DNA of 64,000 bases, taken from Acidimicrobiia bacterium. GTDB taxonomy: Bacteria > Actinomycetota > Acidimicrobiia > Spongiisociales > ZC4RG35. Positions within the stretch are counted from its first letter, which is position 1; each line of letters begins with the position of its first letter. The notes beneath the pieces were generated by a model. The model ran no database searches and was not told the DNA's origin. It worked only from the letters and a program-made list of their open reading frames with translations. Shown piece by piece: positions 17,253 through 26,350 of the stretch. Both the position numbers and the translations under genes were made by a program. The DNA lies in assembly GCA_028285585.1 (NCBI GenBank), contig JANQOU010000011.1:97961-161960 (forward strand), in the 5' to 3' direction.

Positions 17253-18557
17253 ATGTTCATGGAGGAAACCGAGACTCTGTCCAGAGCCCGACTCTCTGTG
17301 TTGCAGAGCCAGCGTCTCGAGGATCTGCTCAACCGGCTCCGCACCCTGGACTCCCCCTACTGGAAGGCCAAACTCGCCGGGGTGAAGGCGTTCTCGGCCG
17401 TCGAGGAGATAGCCGCACTTCCCTTCACAGAGAAGGCTGAATTCAGGGACACCTATCCCTACGGCATGCTCACGGCCCCTCTCGAGAAGGTGGTCCGCGT
17501 TCATGCGTCCTCGGGCACCTCGGGCAAACCGACCATCGTCGCCTACACCCAAGATGACGTCGCGTTGTTCGCCGAAGTCAACGCACGTGCACTCGCCGCG
17601 GTCGGGGCAACCGCCGCTGATGTCGTGCAAATCTCATACGGCTACGGGCTGTTCACCGGCGGCCTTGGCCTCCACTACGGCGTGGAGCGGCTCGGGGCGA
17701 CAGCAGTGCCTGCCTCGGGCGGCAATCCCGGATTCCAGGTGGCGCTGATGGCCGACATCGGTGCCACCGGTCTGGCGGCGACCCCTTCGTTCGCACTGAT
17801 CCTGGCCGAGCGGGCAGCGGCCGATGGGTTGACCGAGAAACTCAAACTCGACTGGGGAATCCATGGTGCCGAGCCGTGGTCGGAAGGCCTGCGCGACAAG
17901 CTGGAAAACGCCTGGGGCCGGGAATACCACGCCCGCGACATCTACGGCCTCTCCGAGATAATCGGGCCTGGAGTGGCCATCGAGTGCCGCGACGGCAAAG
18001 GCGGGATGCATGTCTTCGAAGACCACTTCTTCCCTGAGATCGTCAACCCGGCTACGGGTGAGCCTGTAGCCGACGGTGAGCCCGGTGAGTTGGTGCTCAC
18101 CACCCTCACCAAGCAGGCTCAGCCGGTCCTGCGGTACCGGACACGTGACATCACCCGATTCATGCCCGGCGACTGCCCGTGTGGGCGAACCAGCCGGAGA
18201 ATCGCACGTCTCGAGGGAAGGGCCGATGACATGCTCATCATCCGTGGGATCAACGTCTACCCACGGACGATCGAGACCGTTCTGATGGACGACCCTGACA
18301 CCGGCGCCAACTACGCGATCATCGTCGATCGACGCGGCGAGCTTCCCGAGCTGGAAGCTCGGGTAGAGCTGGCCCACACCGGGCTGGTCGGATCGGAAGA
18401 CCAGGTCGCCACGCGACTCGCCGAACGGCTCATGGAGACGGTGCGGCTCAGGGTCAAGGTCGATGTCGGCCCGCCGGGCAGCGTGCCCCGGACCGAAGTC
18501 GGGAAGGCGAAGCGAGTCTTCGAGCAAACGGACGACACCGACCCGCTCGCTTCGTGA
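17253..18557 (+). CDS. Phenylacetate-CoA ligase (PaaK)-like AMP-forming ligase
   Basis: The 434-residue adenylate-forming enzyme has the PaaK layout: N-terminal cap with YWKAKL, phosphate loop HASSGTSGKPT near residues 85-95, YGYGLFTGGLGLHYG near 129-143, DIYGLSEIIGPGVA near 229-242, LRYRTRD near 292-298, and the C-terminal hinge RADDMLIIRGINVYP near 322-336. It activates an aryl acid (phenylacetate or a benzoate-type acid) to its CoA thioester using ATP. Start at ATG 17253, with ATG 17259 as alternative. Its stop overlaps the YbaK-domain gene (GTGA). A CoA-thioester monooxygenase lies 6 kb downstream, so an aryl-CoA pathway is possible. Confidence 0.85.
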   Translation: MFMEETETLSRARLSVLQSQRLEDLLNRLRTLDSPYWKAKLAGVKAFSAVEEIAALPFTEKAEFRDTYPYGMLTAPLEKVVRVHASSGTSGKPTIVAYTQDDVALFAEVNARALAAVGATAADVVQISYGYGLFTGGLGLHYGVERLGATAVPASGGNPGFQVALMADIGATGLAATPSFALILAERAAADGLTEKLKLDWGIHGAEPWSEGLRDKLENAWGREYHARDIYGLSEIIGPGVAIECRDGKGGMHVFEDHFFPEIVNPATGEPVADGEPGELVLTTLTKQAQPVLRYRTRDITRFMPGDCPCGRTSRRIARLEGRADDMLIIRGINVYPRTIETVLMDDPDTGANYAIIVDRRGELPELEARVELAHTGLVGSEDQVATRLAERLMETVRLRVKVDVGPPGSVPRTEVGKAKRVFEQTDDTDPLAS

Positions 18558-19021
18558 CCGAGACGAGGGCTACCAAGGACCACCGTCTCGACGGGGTCAC
18601 TCACCGCGTCATAGACACCGGGCCGGTCTCATCCCTGGAAGAAGCTGCTCGACTCCGTGGTGTCCCGCCCTCGGCCGTCATCAAGACAATGGTCGTGAGA
18701 CGCGGGCAGGACGACTACGTGTTCGTGCTCGTCCCTGGAGACCGGGTGATCGACTGGCCCAAGCTTCGCCAGTCTCTCGGTGAGCGGCGACTATCGATGC
18801 CCGATGCGGACGAGGCCTTGGCGGTCACCGGCTATGAACGCGGCACCATCACCCCGCTCGGCTCCGAAAGGGACTGGCCGGTGCTCATGGACGAGCGCCT
18901 CCGAGAGGACGAAGTCTCACTGGGTGGCGGGGCCAAGGGCATCTCGATCACCATCGGCGGCCAGGACCTCGCTCGCCTGCTCGAAGCCGACGTCGGAGAC
19001 CTGACCAAACCGCAGTCTTGA
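18554..19021 (+). CDS. YbaK/ProX-domain aminoacyl-tRNA deacylase
   Basis: This 155-residue single-domain protein matches the YbaK/prolyl-tRNA editing fold: SSLEEAARLRGVPPSAVIKTMVV-type helix-strand at the front, DADEALAVTGYERGTITPLG in the middle and the glycine loop SLGGGAKGISI near the end. Family members hydrolyse mischarged tRNA (such as Cys- or Ala-tRNA-Pro) or related esters. GTG start overlaps the ligase stop, implying translational coupling. The pairing with a CoA ligase is probably positional rather than functional. Confidence 0.85.
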   Translation: MTETRATKDHRLDGVTHRVIDTGPVSSLEEAARLRGVPPSAVIKTMVVRRGQDDYVFVLVPGDRVIDWPKLRQSLGERRLSMPDADEALAVTGYERGTITPLGSERDWPVLMDERLREDEVSLGGGAKGISITIGGQDLARLLEADVGDLTKPQS

Positions 19022-19058
19022 GACAACCTGGAGCATCACCGGGGTACCGTCCTCGCAG

Positions 19059-20441
19059 ATGACCGACTTGTTCTCATCCCGGGCCGACCAACTTGCCTTG
19101 TCGGGCGCGCCACTGGCAACTCGGATGAGACCACGCACTCTCGACGAAGTGGCCGGACAGCCACAACTCCTCGACCCAGGATCGGCATTCAGGCGAGTGG
19201 TCGAGTCAGGCCGGCCGGTGTCGATGCTGCTGTGGGGGCCTCCAGGGACCGGCAAGACGACGCTGGCCCGGGTAGTCGCCAACCACGCCGATGCCGAGTT
19301 CGTGACACTCTCCGCCACATCAGCCGGGGTGAAAGACGTCCGAGAGGTTCTGGCAGACGCCCGGCGCAGGCTCGCCAATGACGAGCGACGCACCGTCCTA
19401 TTCCTCGACGAGATCCACCGCTTCGCCAAGAACCAGCAGGACGCCCTTCTCCCTGGTGTCGAGGAAGGTGTGCTGACACTCATCGGGGCCACGACGGAGA
19501 ACCCGTTCTTCGAGGTCAACAGCCCGCTGATGAGCCGGATGACCCTGTTCCGGTTGGAGGCACTCGAGGCGACTGCCATCAAGACACTGATGAGAAAGGC
19601 GCTCGACAACACGGACCGGGGGCTGGGAAAGCAGGGCCTCTCCATTGACGACGAAGTAGCCGACGAGCTCGCGACGAGGACGGGTGGTGACGCACGACAG
19701 GCTCTCAACGCCTTGGAGGTGGCAGCTCTTCTTGCCGAAGCCGGCGGCCGGACCGCCATCGAGGAGGACGACGTCGCCGAGGCGCTGCAAAGACGGATCG
19801 TCCGCTACGACAAGACCGGCGACAACCACTACGACGTCATCTCGGCCTTCATCAAGTCGATTCGCGGTTCTGACCCCGACGCCGCGCTGTACTGGCTGTT
19901 CCTGATGCTCGAAGGCGGCGAGGACCCCGAGTTCATCGCACGCCGCATGGTCATCCTCGCTTCAGAGGACATCGGGCTGGCCGATTCCCGCGCCATCCAA
20001 GTGGCAGTGGCTGCCGCTGACGCGTTGGCATATGTGGGCTTGCCGGAAGCTGCCTATCACCTCACGCACGCCGCTCTCTATCTGGCTGCAGCACCCAAGT
20101 CCAACGCAGTGAAAAGAGCGATGGGAGCTGCACGAGACCTGGTCCAAAGCGGGCCCTCCCCCACCGTGCCGCCCCACCTTCGCTCGACGGGATACTCGGG
20201 AGCGGCCCAGCTCGGCCATGGCGAGGACTACGTGTACCCACACGCTCATCCGGGCGCCATCGTCACACAGCAGTACTTCCCCGACGGGGTAGAGCCGACG
20301 GTGTTGTTCAGGCCAGGCGAAACAGAGGAAGAGGCCAGGATCGCAGGATATCTCTCCAAGGTCGACAAGGCCTTGGGAAGGGCCGGCCGGGGGTCAGAGG
20401 GCCGCGGCCATCCGGTCGACGACTTCGGTCAGGACTTCTGA
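19059..20441 (+). CDS. rarA: Replication-associated recombination protein A (MgsA/RarA AAA+ ATPase)
   Basis: The 460-residue clamp-loader-like ATPase has Walker A GPPGTGKTT near residues 60-68, Walker B VLFLDEIHRFAKNQQD near 112-127, sensor 1 IGATTENPFFEVNSPLMSR and sensor 2 TGGDARQALNALE. The C-terminal tetramerisation part contains FIKSIRGSDPDAALYWL and EDIGLADSRAIQVA. It acts at stalled replication forks. ATG start. Its 3' end overlaps the convergent PatB-like gene by 48 bp, so the last residues are coded on both strands. Confidence 0.95.
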   Translation: MTDLFSSRADQLALSGAPLATRMRPRTLDEVAGQPQLLDPGSAFRRVVESGRPVSMLLWGPPGTGKTTLARVVANHADAEFVTLSATSAGVKDVREVLADARRRLANDERRTVLFLDEIHRFAKNQQDALLPGVEEGVLTLIGATTENPFFEVNSPLMSRMTLFRLEALEATAIKTLMRKALDNTDRGLGKQGLSIDDEVADELATRTGGDARQALNALEVAALLAEAGGRTAIEEDDVAEALQRRIVRYDKTGDNHYDVISAFIKSIRGSDPDAALYWLFLMLEGGEDPEFIARRMVILASEDIGLADSRAIQVAVAAADALAYVGLPEAAYHLTHAALYLAAAPKSNAVKRAMGAARDLVQSGPSPTVPPHLRSTGYSGAAQLGHGEDYVYPHAHPGAIVTQQYFPDGVEPTVLFRPGETEEEARIAGYLSKVDKALGRAGRGSEGRGHPVDDFGQDF

Positions 20442-21512
20442 GGTCGTGCCGAAGTTGAGCCTGGCGTAACCCTCCACATCGGTGCCGAACGGCACACAAC
20501 TGGTAAGGGCCACTCTGCCGTCTTCGAGCAGGACCTCGGCCGGATCGGCGTGCCCGTAGGCGCGAAGATCGACCCATGCCAGGAATGTGGCGTCTGGCGG
20601 CCGATACCGAGCAGCAGGAAGCCGGTCGGCGAGCAGCTCCGCGAGGAGTCTGCGATTGGAGTCGAGGGTGCTCAACACCGCGTCTAGCCAGTCCCCGCCT
20701 TTGCTGTACGCCGCCTCGTTTGCGATCAAGCCGAACAAGCCCACCGAGCCCATCTCCACCACCGGATCGAACTCCCATCGCTCCCGATCCTCTGGATTGC
20801 TCAGCACTATCTGAGCAGCTTTGAGCCCTGGAAGGTTGAAGGACTTCGAAGCGGAGGTGACCGTCACAACGACTTCAGGGTCAACGGCTGCCGCAGCGAT
20901 GTGCTCGGCGCCGGGATACACCAGCGGCGCATGGATCTCGTCTGAGATGACACGTGCCCCCCGGCTGCCTGCCACCTCGATCAGGTCGGCCAACTCAGAT
21001 CTGCTGAAGACCGTGCCCGCCGGGTTCCACGGGCTGGAGATGACCACCGAGCCCGCTCCGTTGTCGATGGCGCGGCCAATGCCATCGAGGTCGTGGGTGT
21101 AGCGGCCGTGGTCATCCACGATGCCCGGCACCTCGACGGACTCCCGGCCGGCCCGCTCGACCATGCTGAAGAACGGCGAGTATGAAGGCGTGGGCAAGAC
21201 CACCGGAGATCCAGGTGGTGTCAGCTGGTGGATCACCCGAAGCACACCTTCGACCACGTCGGGAGCCGGAAGCACGCAGTCAGGATCAACCGCCCAGCCG
21301 AAACGATCCGCCCAGAACCTCACCGCTGCCTCGACCATCCGGCGAATCGCCTTGGGGTTGGCATAACCGGTCTGAGCCTCAGCGACCGCCTTGGCCAGCG
21401 CATCGGTGACAGGCTGGGCTATCCCGAAGTCCATCTCAGCCACCCACGCCGGGATCACATCCTCGTCGTAGTAGGTCCACTTCAGACCGTTCTTGTAGAG
21501 CGCTCCATCCAT
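20394..21512 (-). CDS. PatB/MalY-type PLP-dependent C-S lyase (cystathionine beta-lyase)
   Basis: The 372-residue fold-type I aminotransferase relative starts with the PatB signature WTYYDEDVIPAWVAEMDF. It carries SSPWNPAGTVFSRSEL near residues 150-165, DEIHAPLVYPG and the PLP lysine in SASKSFNLPGLKAAQIV near 215-231. The C-terminal FGTDVEGYARLNFGT is typical. Expected reaction: beta-elimination of cystathionine or cysteine conjugates to thiol, pyruvate and ammonia. It is convergent with rarA and divergent from the methyltransferase-like gene 26 bp away. Confidence 0.9.
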   Translation of the reverse strand: MDGALYKNGLKWTYYDEDVIPAWVAEMDFGIAQPVTDALAKAVAEAQTGYANPKAIRRMVEAAVRFWADRFGWAVDPDCVLPAPDVVEGVLRVIHQLTPPGSPVVLPTPSYSPFFSMVERAGRESVEVPGIVDDHGRYTHDLDGIGRAIDNGAGSVVISSPWNPAGTVFSRSELADLIEVAGSRGARVISDEIHAPLVYPGAEHIAAAAVDPEVVVTVTSASKSFNLPGLKAAQIVLSNPEDRERWEFDPVVEMGSVGLFGLIANEAAYSKGGDWLDAVLSTLDSNRRLLAELLADRLPAARYRPPDATFLAWVDLRAYGHADPAEVLLEDGRVALTSCVPFGTDVEGYARLNFGTTSEVLTEVVDRMAAAL

Positions 21513-21538
21513 GGGGCCCGAGAGTAACGGCCACTAGC

Positions 21539-22642
21539 GTGACCGGAGTGAGCTCAGCCTCCCGGTTCTTCGACAGCAGGGCCGCCTACATGATGTTTGT
21601 CCGATCGACGAACGAGAAACAGGCGGTGGCAGCCCGGGTCGGCCGCGAGCTGCCCAAAGTGAGCCCTGGCAAACACGCTCTCCGCGTCTTCGACGCCGGA
21701 ATGGGAGATGCTTCGGTGCTGAGCCAGCTCATGAGGCGGATGCACCAGCGCTTCACCCACATCCCCTGGCTCATCGTCGGCAAGGAGATCAGTGTCGAGG
21801 ACGTGCGCCAGGCCATGGACCGGATGCCCGACAGGTTCTCCGAGCATCCGGAGACGGTGTTTGTCGTCACCAACATGCACTACTCCGAGGCGACTGCGCT
21901 GCGTGCCGAGGACACGGTTTGGCGAGTGACTGCCCTGGAAGGCGAGACCGCTCACGACTTCGCCACACAAATCCAGTCGCTCTACCCGACAGTCGCTCAG
22001 GACTGGGAGGTGCGCACCAGCCCAAAGACAGGCAATCCGATACCGGCACACAACGCCGTCCACGTCCTCTACAGAGCAGACCGGGAGTTCGTGCTTCGTC
22101 CCACCATCCCAACCCTCGGCGAGACAGACGGGCTATACGACCTGATCATTGCATCGCAGACCTACCGGGCTCGGACCAGTGCTGAGCGCAAAGCAGGGAT
22201 GGTGCTCGCCCCGCTGGCAAAGGCCCTCGACAAAGGAGGCCGTCTCGTCGGCGTGCACGGATACGGCCATGACCCAGGCGTCGAGATCATCCGCGGAGTT
22301 TGGCCCGGCGAACAGCCATTCCCGACTGGACGCCACGAGATCCTGGACGCGGCCGAGAGCCTGCTCTCCGACCCTGAATTGAGCCTTGAGCCGGGCGAGG
22401 ACGAAGAGTCCATCTTCCGGTTCCACGTCCACACCATGCCCACCGAGGAGACCGAGCACATCGGCACCCCTTCAATCCTCGCCACATGGAACGCTGCTGC
22501 CTACGTGGCCCAAATCGATGAAGAGCGGCTCTCCGAGGCCACCGCTGCCGGCAGCTACATAGAACCCACCATTCGGGTGATGCGAGAGCACGAGATCGTC
22601 TGGTTCAACAATGAGTCCTACGTGATCGCCAGGAACCCCTAA
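21539..22642 (+). CDS. Methyltransferase-like protein (class I SAM fold)
   Basis: The 367-residue protein has a motif I-like glycine turn LRVFDAGMGDASVLSQLMRR near residues 48-67. A possible acidic loop, PWLIVGKEIS, ends the second strand, and DLIIASQTYRAR sits at the motif IV position near 200. I therefore infer a SAM-binding methyltransferase. The middle (residues ~95-190) contains an insertion I do not recognise, and the C-terminal part holds IRVMREHEIVWFNNESYVI. GTG start at 21539; GTG 21548 is also possible. It is convergent with, and overlaps by 4 bp, the MFS carrier. The substrate is unknown; the domain layout is unlike the common small-molecule methyltransferases. Confidence 0.6.
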   Translation: MTGVSSASRFFDSRAAYMMFVRSTNEKQAVAARVGRELPKVSPGKHALRVFDAGMGDASVLSQLMRRMHQRFTHIPWLIVGKEISVEDVRQAMDRMPDRFSEHPETVFVVTNMHYSEATALRAEDTVWRVTALEGETAHDFATQIQSLYPTVAQDWEVRTSPKTGNPIPAHNAVHVLYRADREFVLRPTIPTLGETDGLYDLIIASQTYRARTSAERKAGMVLAPLAKALDKGGRLVGVHGYGHDPGVEIIRGVWPGEQPFPTGRHEILDAAESLLSDPELSLEPGEDEESIFRFHVHTMPTEETEHIGTPSILATWNAAAYVAQIDEERLSEATAAGSYIEPTIRVMREHEIVWFNNESYVIARNP

Positions 22643-23883
22643 GTGGCGGCCCTCACCGGTGCCACATCGAGCCGGTAGACGTAATAGGCGCTGACCAGGA
22701 TGAGGACCGCTGACATGGTGGCGAAGTTGGCCAGCCAGTGATATCCAACTCCCGACTTCACCATCCCCGAGAAGATCGCGGCAAGAGCGGCCAGCACACT
22801 CATCAACACGTCTGAGAGACCTTGGGCACCGACACGCTCGGCCTCGGGAAGGCTCTCGGTCAACAGGGCCGACCCGGCGATGAAAGCAAAGTTCCAGCCC
22901 ACGCCGAGAAGGAACAGCCCGATGAACACGAGCTGTGGGACGTAGCCGGCGATCACCGCGGCAACCGTCCCGGACCCGAGGATCACCGCACCCACCATCA
23001 ACGACCTGATCCGCCCGTACTTGTCTGCGAACCTCCCGATGAACGGTGCAAGGCCAAACATCCCAAACACGTGCAGAGAGATCACGAAGAGGGACATCTC
23101 TCCGTGACCGTGGTCGTCCATGTGGAGCGGCGTCATCACCATGACCGCCACCATTGCCATCTGGCTGACGGCCATCGCCCCCAACGCCAACCTCGCGTGG
23201 GTGACCGGCCAGATGACGCGGAAAGACTCGAGGATCCCGCTCACCGGCTTCGCCCTTGGTGCGTCGGGGTCGACCCCGCCCGCGAACTCCAGCGGGTCGG
23301 GTCGGAGCAAGAAGTTGATCAGCACAGCGGCAATCGTGAACCCGAGAGCGCCGAGCAGCAACGGGGTCACCCACTCGGCGATTCCTGCATCCATGCCCAC
23401 CCGGTTGGCCCATCGGGCCATCATCGGCCCGAGGACCCCGCCCAAGGTCCCAACCCAAACGACCATCGAGATCTCACGGGCCCGGCTCTTCTCATCAGCG
23501 AGGTCGGCAGCGGCATAACGATTCTGGAGGTTGGAGGCGTTTCCCACGCCAAAGACGAAACTGGCAGCAACGAAAGGCCAGAACAGGCCGCCCTGGGCAG
23601 CCAGGAAGCCCAGGATGGCTCCCACGATCCCAAACAAGTATCCAACGAGCACGCCACGACGCCGCCCGCGCCGCCTCGATCTGAGAGCCAGTGGCGTCGC
23701 AGCGACAGCGGTGCCGATGGTCGCTGCTGCCGGTGGTATGCCCGCAAGGGTGGCATCACCACCCCGCATCTCCTGCGCCACCAGGCCCGCGATAGCGGCC
23801 ACAGCGATGAACCCGGCGTAGCCGAAGACGTTGGTGATCATCAGCGACCTGACCGTCCGACGCTGAACCTGCTGCCGATTCAC
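22639..23883 (-). CDS. MFS transporter
   Basis: The 414-residue protein has about twelve hydrophobic segments in two halves. The second half carries the loop RFADKYGRIRSLMVG, the MFS A-like motif, near residues 281-295, and the first half has RSRRRGRRRGVLVGYLFG between spans 2 and 3. The central cytoplasmic loop (~190-215) is short. GTG start. It lies 40 bp downstream of the aryl-CoA monooxygenase gene on the same strand, so both are probably co-transcribed and the carrier may move an aromatic acid or its product (inference). Confidence 0.88.
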   Translation of the reverse strand: MNRQQVQRRTVRSLMITNVFGYAGFIAVAAIAGLVAQEMRGGDATLAGIPPAAATIGTAVAATPLALRSRRRGRRRGVLVGYLFGIVGAILGFLAAQGGLFWPFVAASFVFGVGNASNLQNRYAAADLADEKSRAREISMVVWVGTLGGVLGPMMARWANRVGMDAGIAEWVTPLLLGALGFTIAAVLINFLLRPDPLEFAGGVDPDAPRAKPVSGILESFRVIWPVTHARLALGAMAVSQMAMVAVMVMTPLHMDDHGHGEMSLFVISLHVFGMFGLAPFIGRFADKYGRIRSLMVGAVILGSGTVAAVIAGYVPQLVFIGLFLLGVGWNFAFIAGSALLTESLPEAERVGAQGLSDVLMSVLAALAAIFSGMVKSGVGYHWLANFATMSAVLILVSAYYVYRLDVAPVRAAT

Positions 23884-23923
23884 CGAGCCAGGCTATCCGC
23901 GAAGTCGGGGCACAGCCTGCGCA

Positions 23924-26233
23924 CTACCGGCGGCGGAAGACGTCAGGAGGAATCGGGTCCTGTTCGCGGCGGCGAGACGCCAGGCCAGACAGGTACTGAT
24001 TGGGGAAGGCGTGCCCGGTGTACCCGAGGTCTATTGCCGCGTTCATTGTCCAGTAGGGGTCGAGGATGTGGGGCCGAGCCATGAGCACGAGGTCGGCGCG
24101 ACCGGACACGAGGATGTTGTGGATGTCGTCGATCGAAGACACCGCTCCGACGGTCATGGTGGCGATCCCGGCTTCGTTGCGGATCCGATCACTGAACGGC
24201 GTCTGATAGAGACGCCCGTACTCCGGCTGTGCGTCAACGGATGTCTGACCGGTCGAGACATCGACCACGTCACAGTCGTGCTCTTTGAGAAGCCGCGCGA
24301 ACGCAACGGCGTCGTCGCCGTCGAACCCGCCGGGAACCCAGTCTGTGGCCGAGATGCGAACCGACATCGGCCTGTCGTTGGGCCAGACTTCTCTGACGGC
24401 GTCAAAGACCTCGAGCGGGTACCTCACCCTGTTCTCGAAGCTGCCCCCATACTCGTCATCACGCTGGTTGGCGAGCGGGGTGATGAAGCTCGAGAGCAGA
24501 TACCCGTGGGCGAAGTGGAGCTCCAGCCAGTCGAACCCGGCTTGGTCGGCCCTCCTGGCGGCAGCCACGTGCTCCTCGAGCACCCAAGCCATGTCGTCCT
24601 TGGTCATCTCCCTCGGCACCTGGCTGTCTGGCCGGTACGGGATCGGGGACGCCGAGATGATCTCCCAGTTGCCGTCGTCCAGCGGCTCCGAATCGCCTTC
24701 CCACATCAGCTTGGTGGACCCCTTGCGGCCGGAGTGGCCGATCTGCATCCCGACCTTCGACTCGGTGTTGTCGTGGATGAACTCCACTATCCGCGCCCAG
24801 GCAGCACCTTGCTCGTCGGTCCAGATCCCGGCGTCCCCAGGGGAAATCCGGCCCTCTGGCGAAACGCAGGTCATCTCGGTCATCACCAGCCCGGCTCCCC
24901 CGACAGCCCTGCTGCCGAGATGCACCAGATGCCAGTCGTTGGGCATGCCGTCGACCGACGAGTACTGGTCCATGGGCGAAAGGACAATCCGGTTGGGCAA
25001 CGTGAGATCCCTGACCCGATAGGGGTGAAACATCGGAGGCGTCGCCGGCTCTGTCGGGACCGGCGACCCGTGATCCGATCCGGCGTACCAGGAGTCAACC
25101 CTCTCCATGTAGCCAGGATCACGCAGCCGGAGGTTGTCGTAGGTGACCCTCTGGGAACGGGTGAGCATGGAGAAGACGAACTGCTCCGGCTCCATGTGCC
25201 GGTAGCGGTCCGCTCCTTCGAACCACTCGAGACTCGCCTTCGCTGCCCGTTGCAGACTGTCGACGTCGGGCCTGCGCTGCTCCTCGTACCCGCTCAAGGC
25301 ATCTGCCAGAGACTGCTCCTCGAGCAGCTGGCTCGAGAGCGAGATGGCGTCTTCCATGGCAAGCTTGGTCCCAGACCCAACCGAGAAGTGGGCGGTGTGG
25401 ATCGCATCGCCCATCAGCACGACGTTCCCGTGATGCCAACGCTCACATTTGATGGTTGGGAACTGGAGCCACTTCGAGTTGTTGCCGATCAGAGGATATC
25501 CATCGAGATGCTCGGCGAACATCTCCTGGCACAACCCGAGGGCATACTCATCACTCACTCCCGGTGGAAAGTCCTCGCCATCGGTCCGGTCGAAGCCGAG
25601 ACCGTGCCAGGTCGAAGGAGCCATCTCGACGATGAATGTGCTGCCTTCCTCCGAATACGGGTAGATGTGAGCCCAAACCATCCCGTGGGGCGTGTCCTTG
25701 AAGATGAAGTTGAACTCGTCGAACACCTTGGTGGTGCCAAACCAGACGTATTTGTTGACACGCTGATCGATCGTGGGCCGGAGCTCGTTCTCCAAGGCCC
25801 GGCGCACCATCGAGTTGGCACCATCGGCCGCGACGACGAGATCTGCCTCGGACAACTCGTCAAGCGACGACACCTCAGCCCCGAAACGGAGGTCGGCTCC
25901 CATCTCCTCGGCGCGGCGGGTCAGCAGCATGAGCAGGTTGCGGCGGCTCGCCGCAGCGAAACCGTGACCCCCGGACACGAACTGCTGGCCGGCCGGGGTG
26001 GTGACCTTGATGTCTCCCCAATGACGAAAGGTCTCGGTTAACGCCTGAAAGGATGGGCCGTCGGCTTCGGCGAAGTGGTCGAGGGTCTCGTCCGAGAAGA
26101 CCACTCCGAAGCCAAAGGCATCCCCCGGCTGGTTGCGCTCCAGCACCGTCACTTCCAACTCGGATCGCGCCTTCTTGAGCAGGATCGCCAAGTAGAGGTT
26201 GGCCGGCCCGCCACCCACGCAGACGATTCTCAA
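23924..26233 (-). CDS. Bifunctional aryl-CoA monooxygenase/reductase (anthraniloyl-CoA monooxygenase or salicylyl-CoA 5-hydroxylase family)
   Basis: This 769-residue fusion joins an N-terminal class A FAD monooxygenase to a C-terminal old yellow enzyme barrel. In the monooxygenase part, residues ~1-370, the FAD site is VGGGPANLY at 6-14, DLVVAADGANS lies near 130 and VLMGDAIHTAHFSVGSGTK near 275-293. In the OYE part, residues ~385-769, NRIVLSPMDQYSS, QIGHSGRKGS, FDWLELHFAHGYLLSSF and SGRADLVLMARPHI are visible. This architecture is known for 2-aminobenzoyl-CoA monooxygenase/reductase and salicylyl-CoA 5-hydroxylase, which hydroxylate (and may then reduce) aryl-CoA thioesters. The start codon is TTG at 26233. 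The MFS gene follows. Which aryl-CoA is used cannot be told. Confidence 0.9.
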   Translation of the reverse strand: MRIVCVGGGPANLYLAILLKKARSELEVTVLERNQPGDAFGFGVVFSDETLDHFAEADGPSFQALTETFRHWGDIKVTTPAGQQFVSGGHGFAAASRRNLLMLLTRRAEEMGADLRFGAEVSSLDELSEADLVVAADGANSMVRRALENELRPTIDQRVNKYVWFGTTKVFDEFNFIFKDTPHGMVWAHIYPYSEEGSTFIVEMAPSTWHGLGFDRTDGEDFPPGVSDEYALGLCQEMFAEHLDGYPLIGNNSKWLQFPTIKCERWHHGNVVLMGDAIHTAHFSVGSGTKLAMEDAISLSSQLLEEQSLADALSGYEEQRRPDVDSLQRAAKASLEWFEGADRYRHMEPEQFVFSMLTRSQRVTYDNLRLRDPGYMERVDSWYAGSDHGSPVPTEPATPPMFHPYRVRDLTLPNRIVLSPMDQYSSVDGMPNDWHLVHLGSRAVGGAGLVMTEMTCVSPEGRISPGDAGIWTDEQGAAWARIVEFIHDNTESKVGMQIGHSGRKGSTKLMWEGDSEPLDDGNWEIISASPIPYRPDSQVPREMTKDDMAWVLEEHVAAARRADQAGFDWLELHFAHGYLLSSFITPLANQRDDEYGGSFENRVRYPLEVFDAVREVWPNDRPMSVRISATDWVPGGFDGDDAVAFARLLKEHDCDVVDVSTGQTSVDAQPEYGRLYQTPFSDRIRNEAGIATMTVGAVSSIDDIHNILVSGRADLVLMARPHILDPYWTMNAAIDLGYTGHAFPNQYLSGLASRRREQDPIPPDVFRRR

Positions 26234-26298
26234 CGACAGCTCACTCTCATCACACCGAAGATATCACCCATCCCGCTGCCTTCCGATGAGCAGGCGCG

Positions 26299-26331
26299 AA
26301 AGACGGCCCAGGTTCGACCTGAGCCGTCTTT
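26299..26331 (-). terminator. Stem-loop terminator behind the lipoprotein gene
   Basis: AAAGACGGC (26299-26307) pairs with GCCGTCTTT (26323-26331). The stem continues inward through CAGGT/ACCTG around a TCG loop with one mismatch. It stands between the end of the lipoprotein gene and the start of the monooxygenase gene, both on the minus strand, and should separate their transcripts. The T tract is short. Confidence 0.75.
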
Positions 26332-26350
26332 GCCCTGCCGGACGGTGTCG

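Noticed and set aside
22822..24084. A 420-codon plus-strand frame
   Set aside because: Antisense to the MFS carrier, hydrophilic and repetitive in His/Arg/Gly; not protein-like.
24011..26041. A 676-codon open frame on the plus strand
   Set aside because: It is antisense to the aryl-CoA monooxygenase fusion, whose protein is strongly family-like; the plus frame gives low-complexity Arg/Val/Asp-rich sequence with no motif. GC-rich codon bias causes such mirrors.
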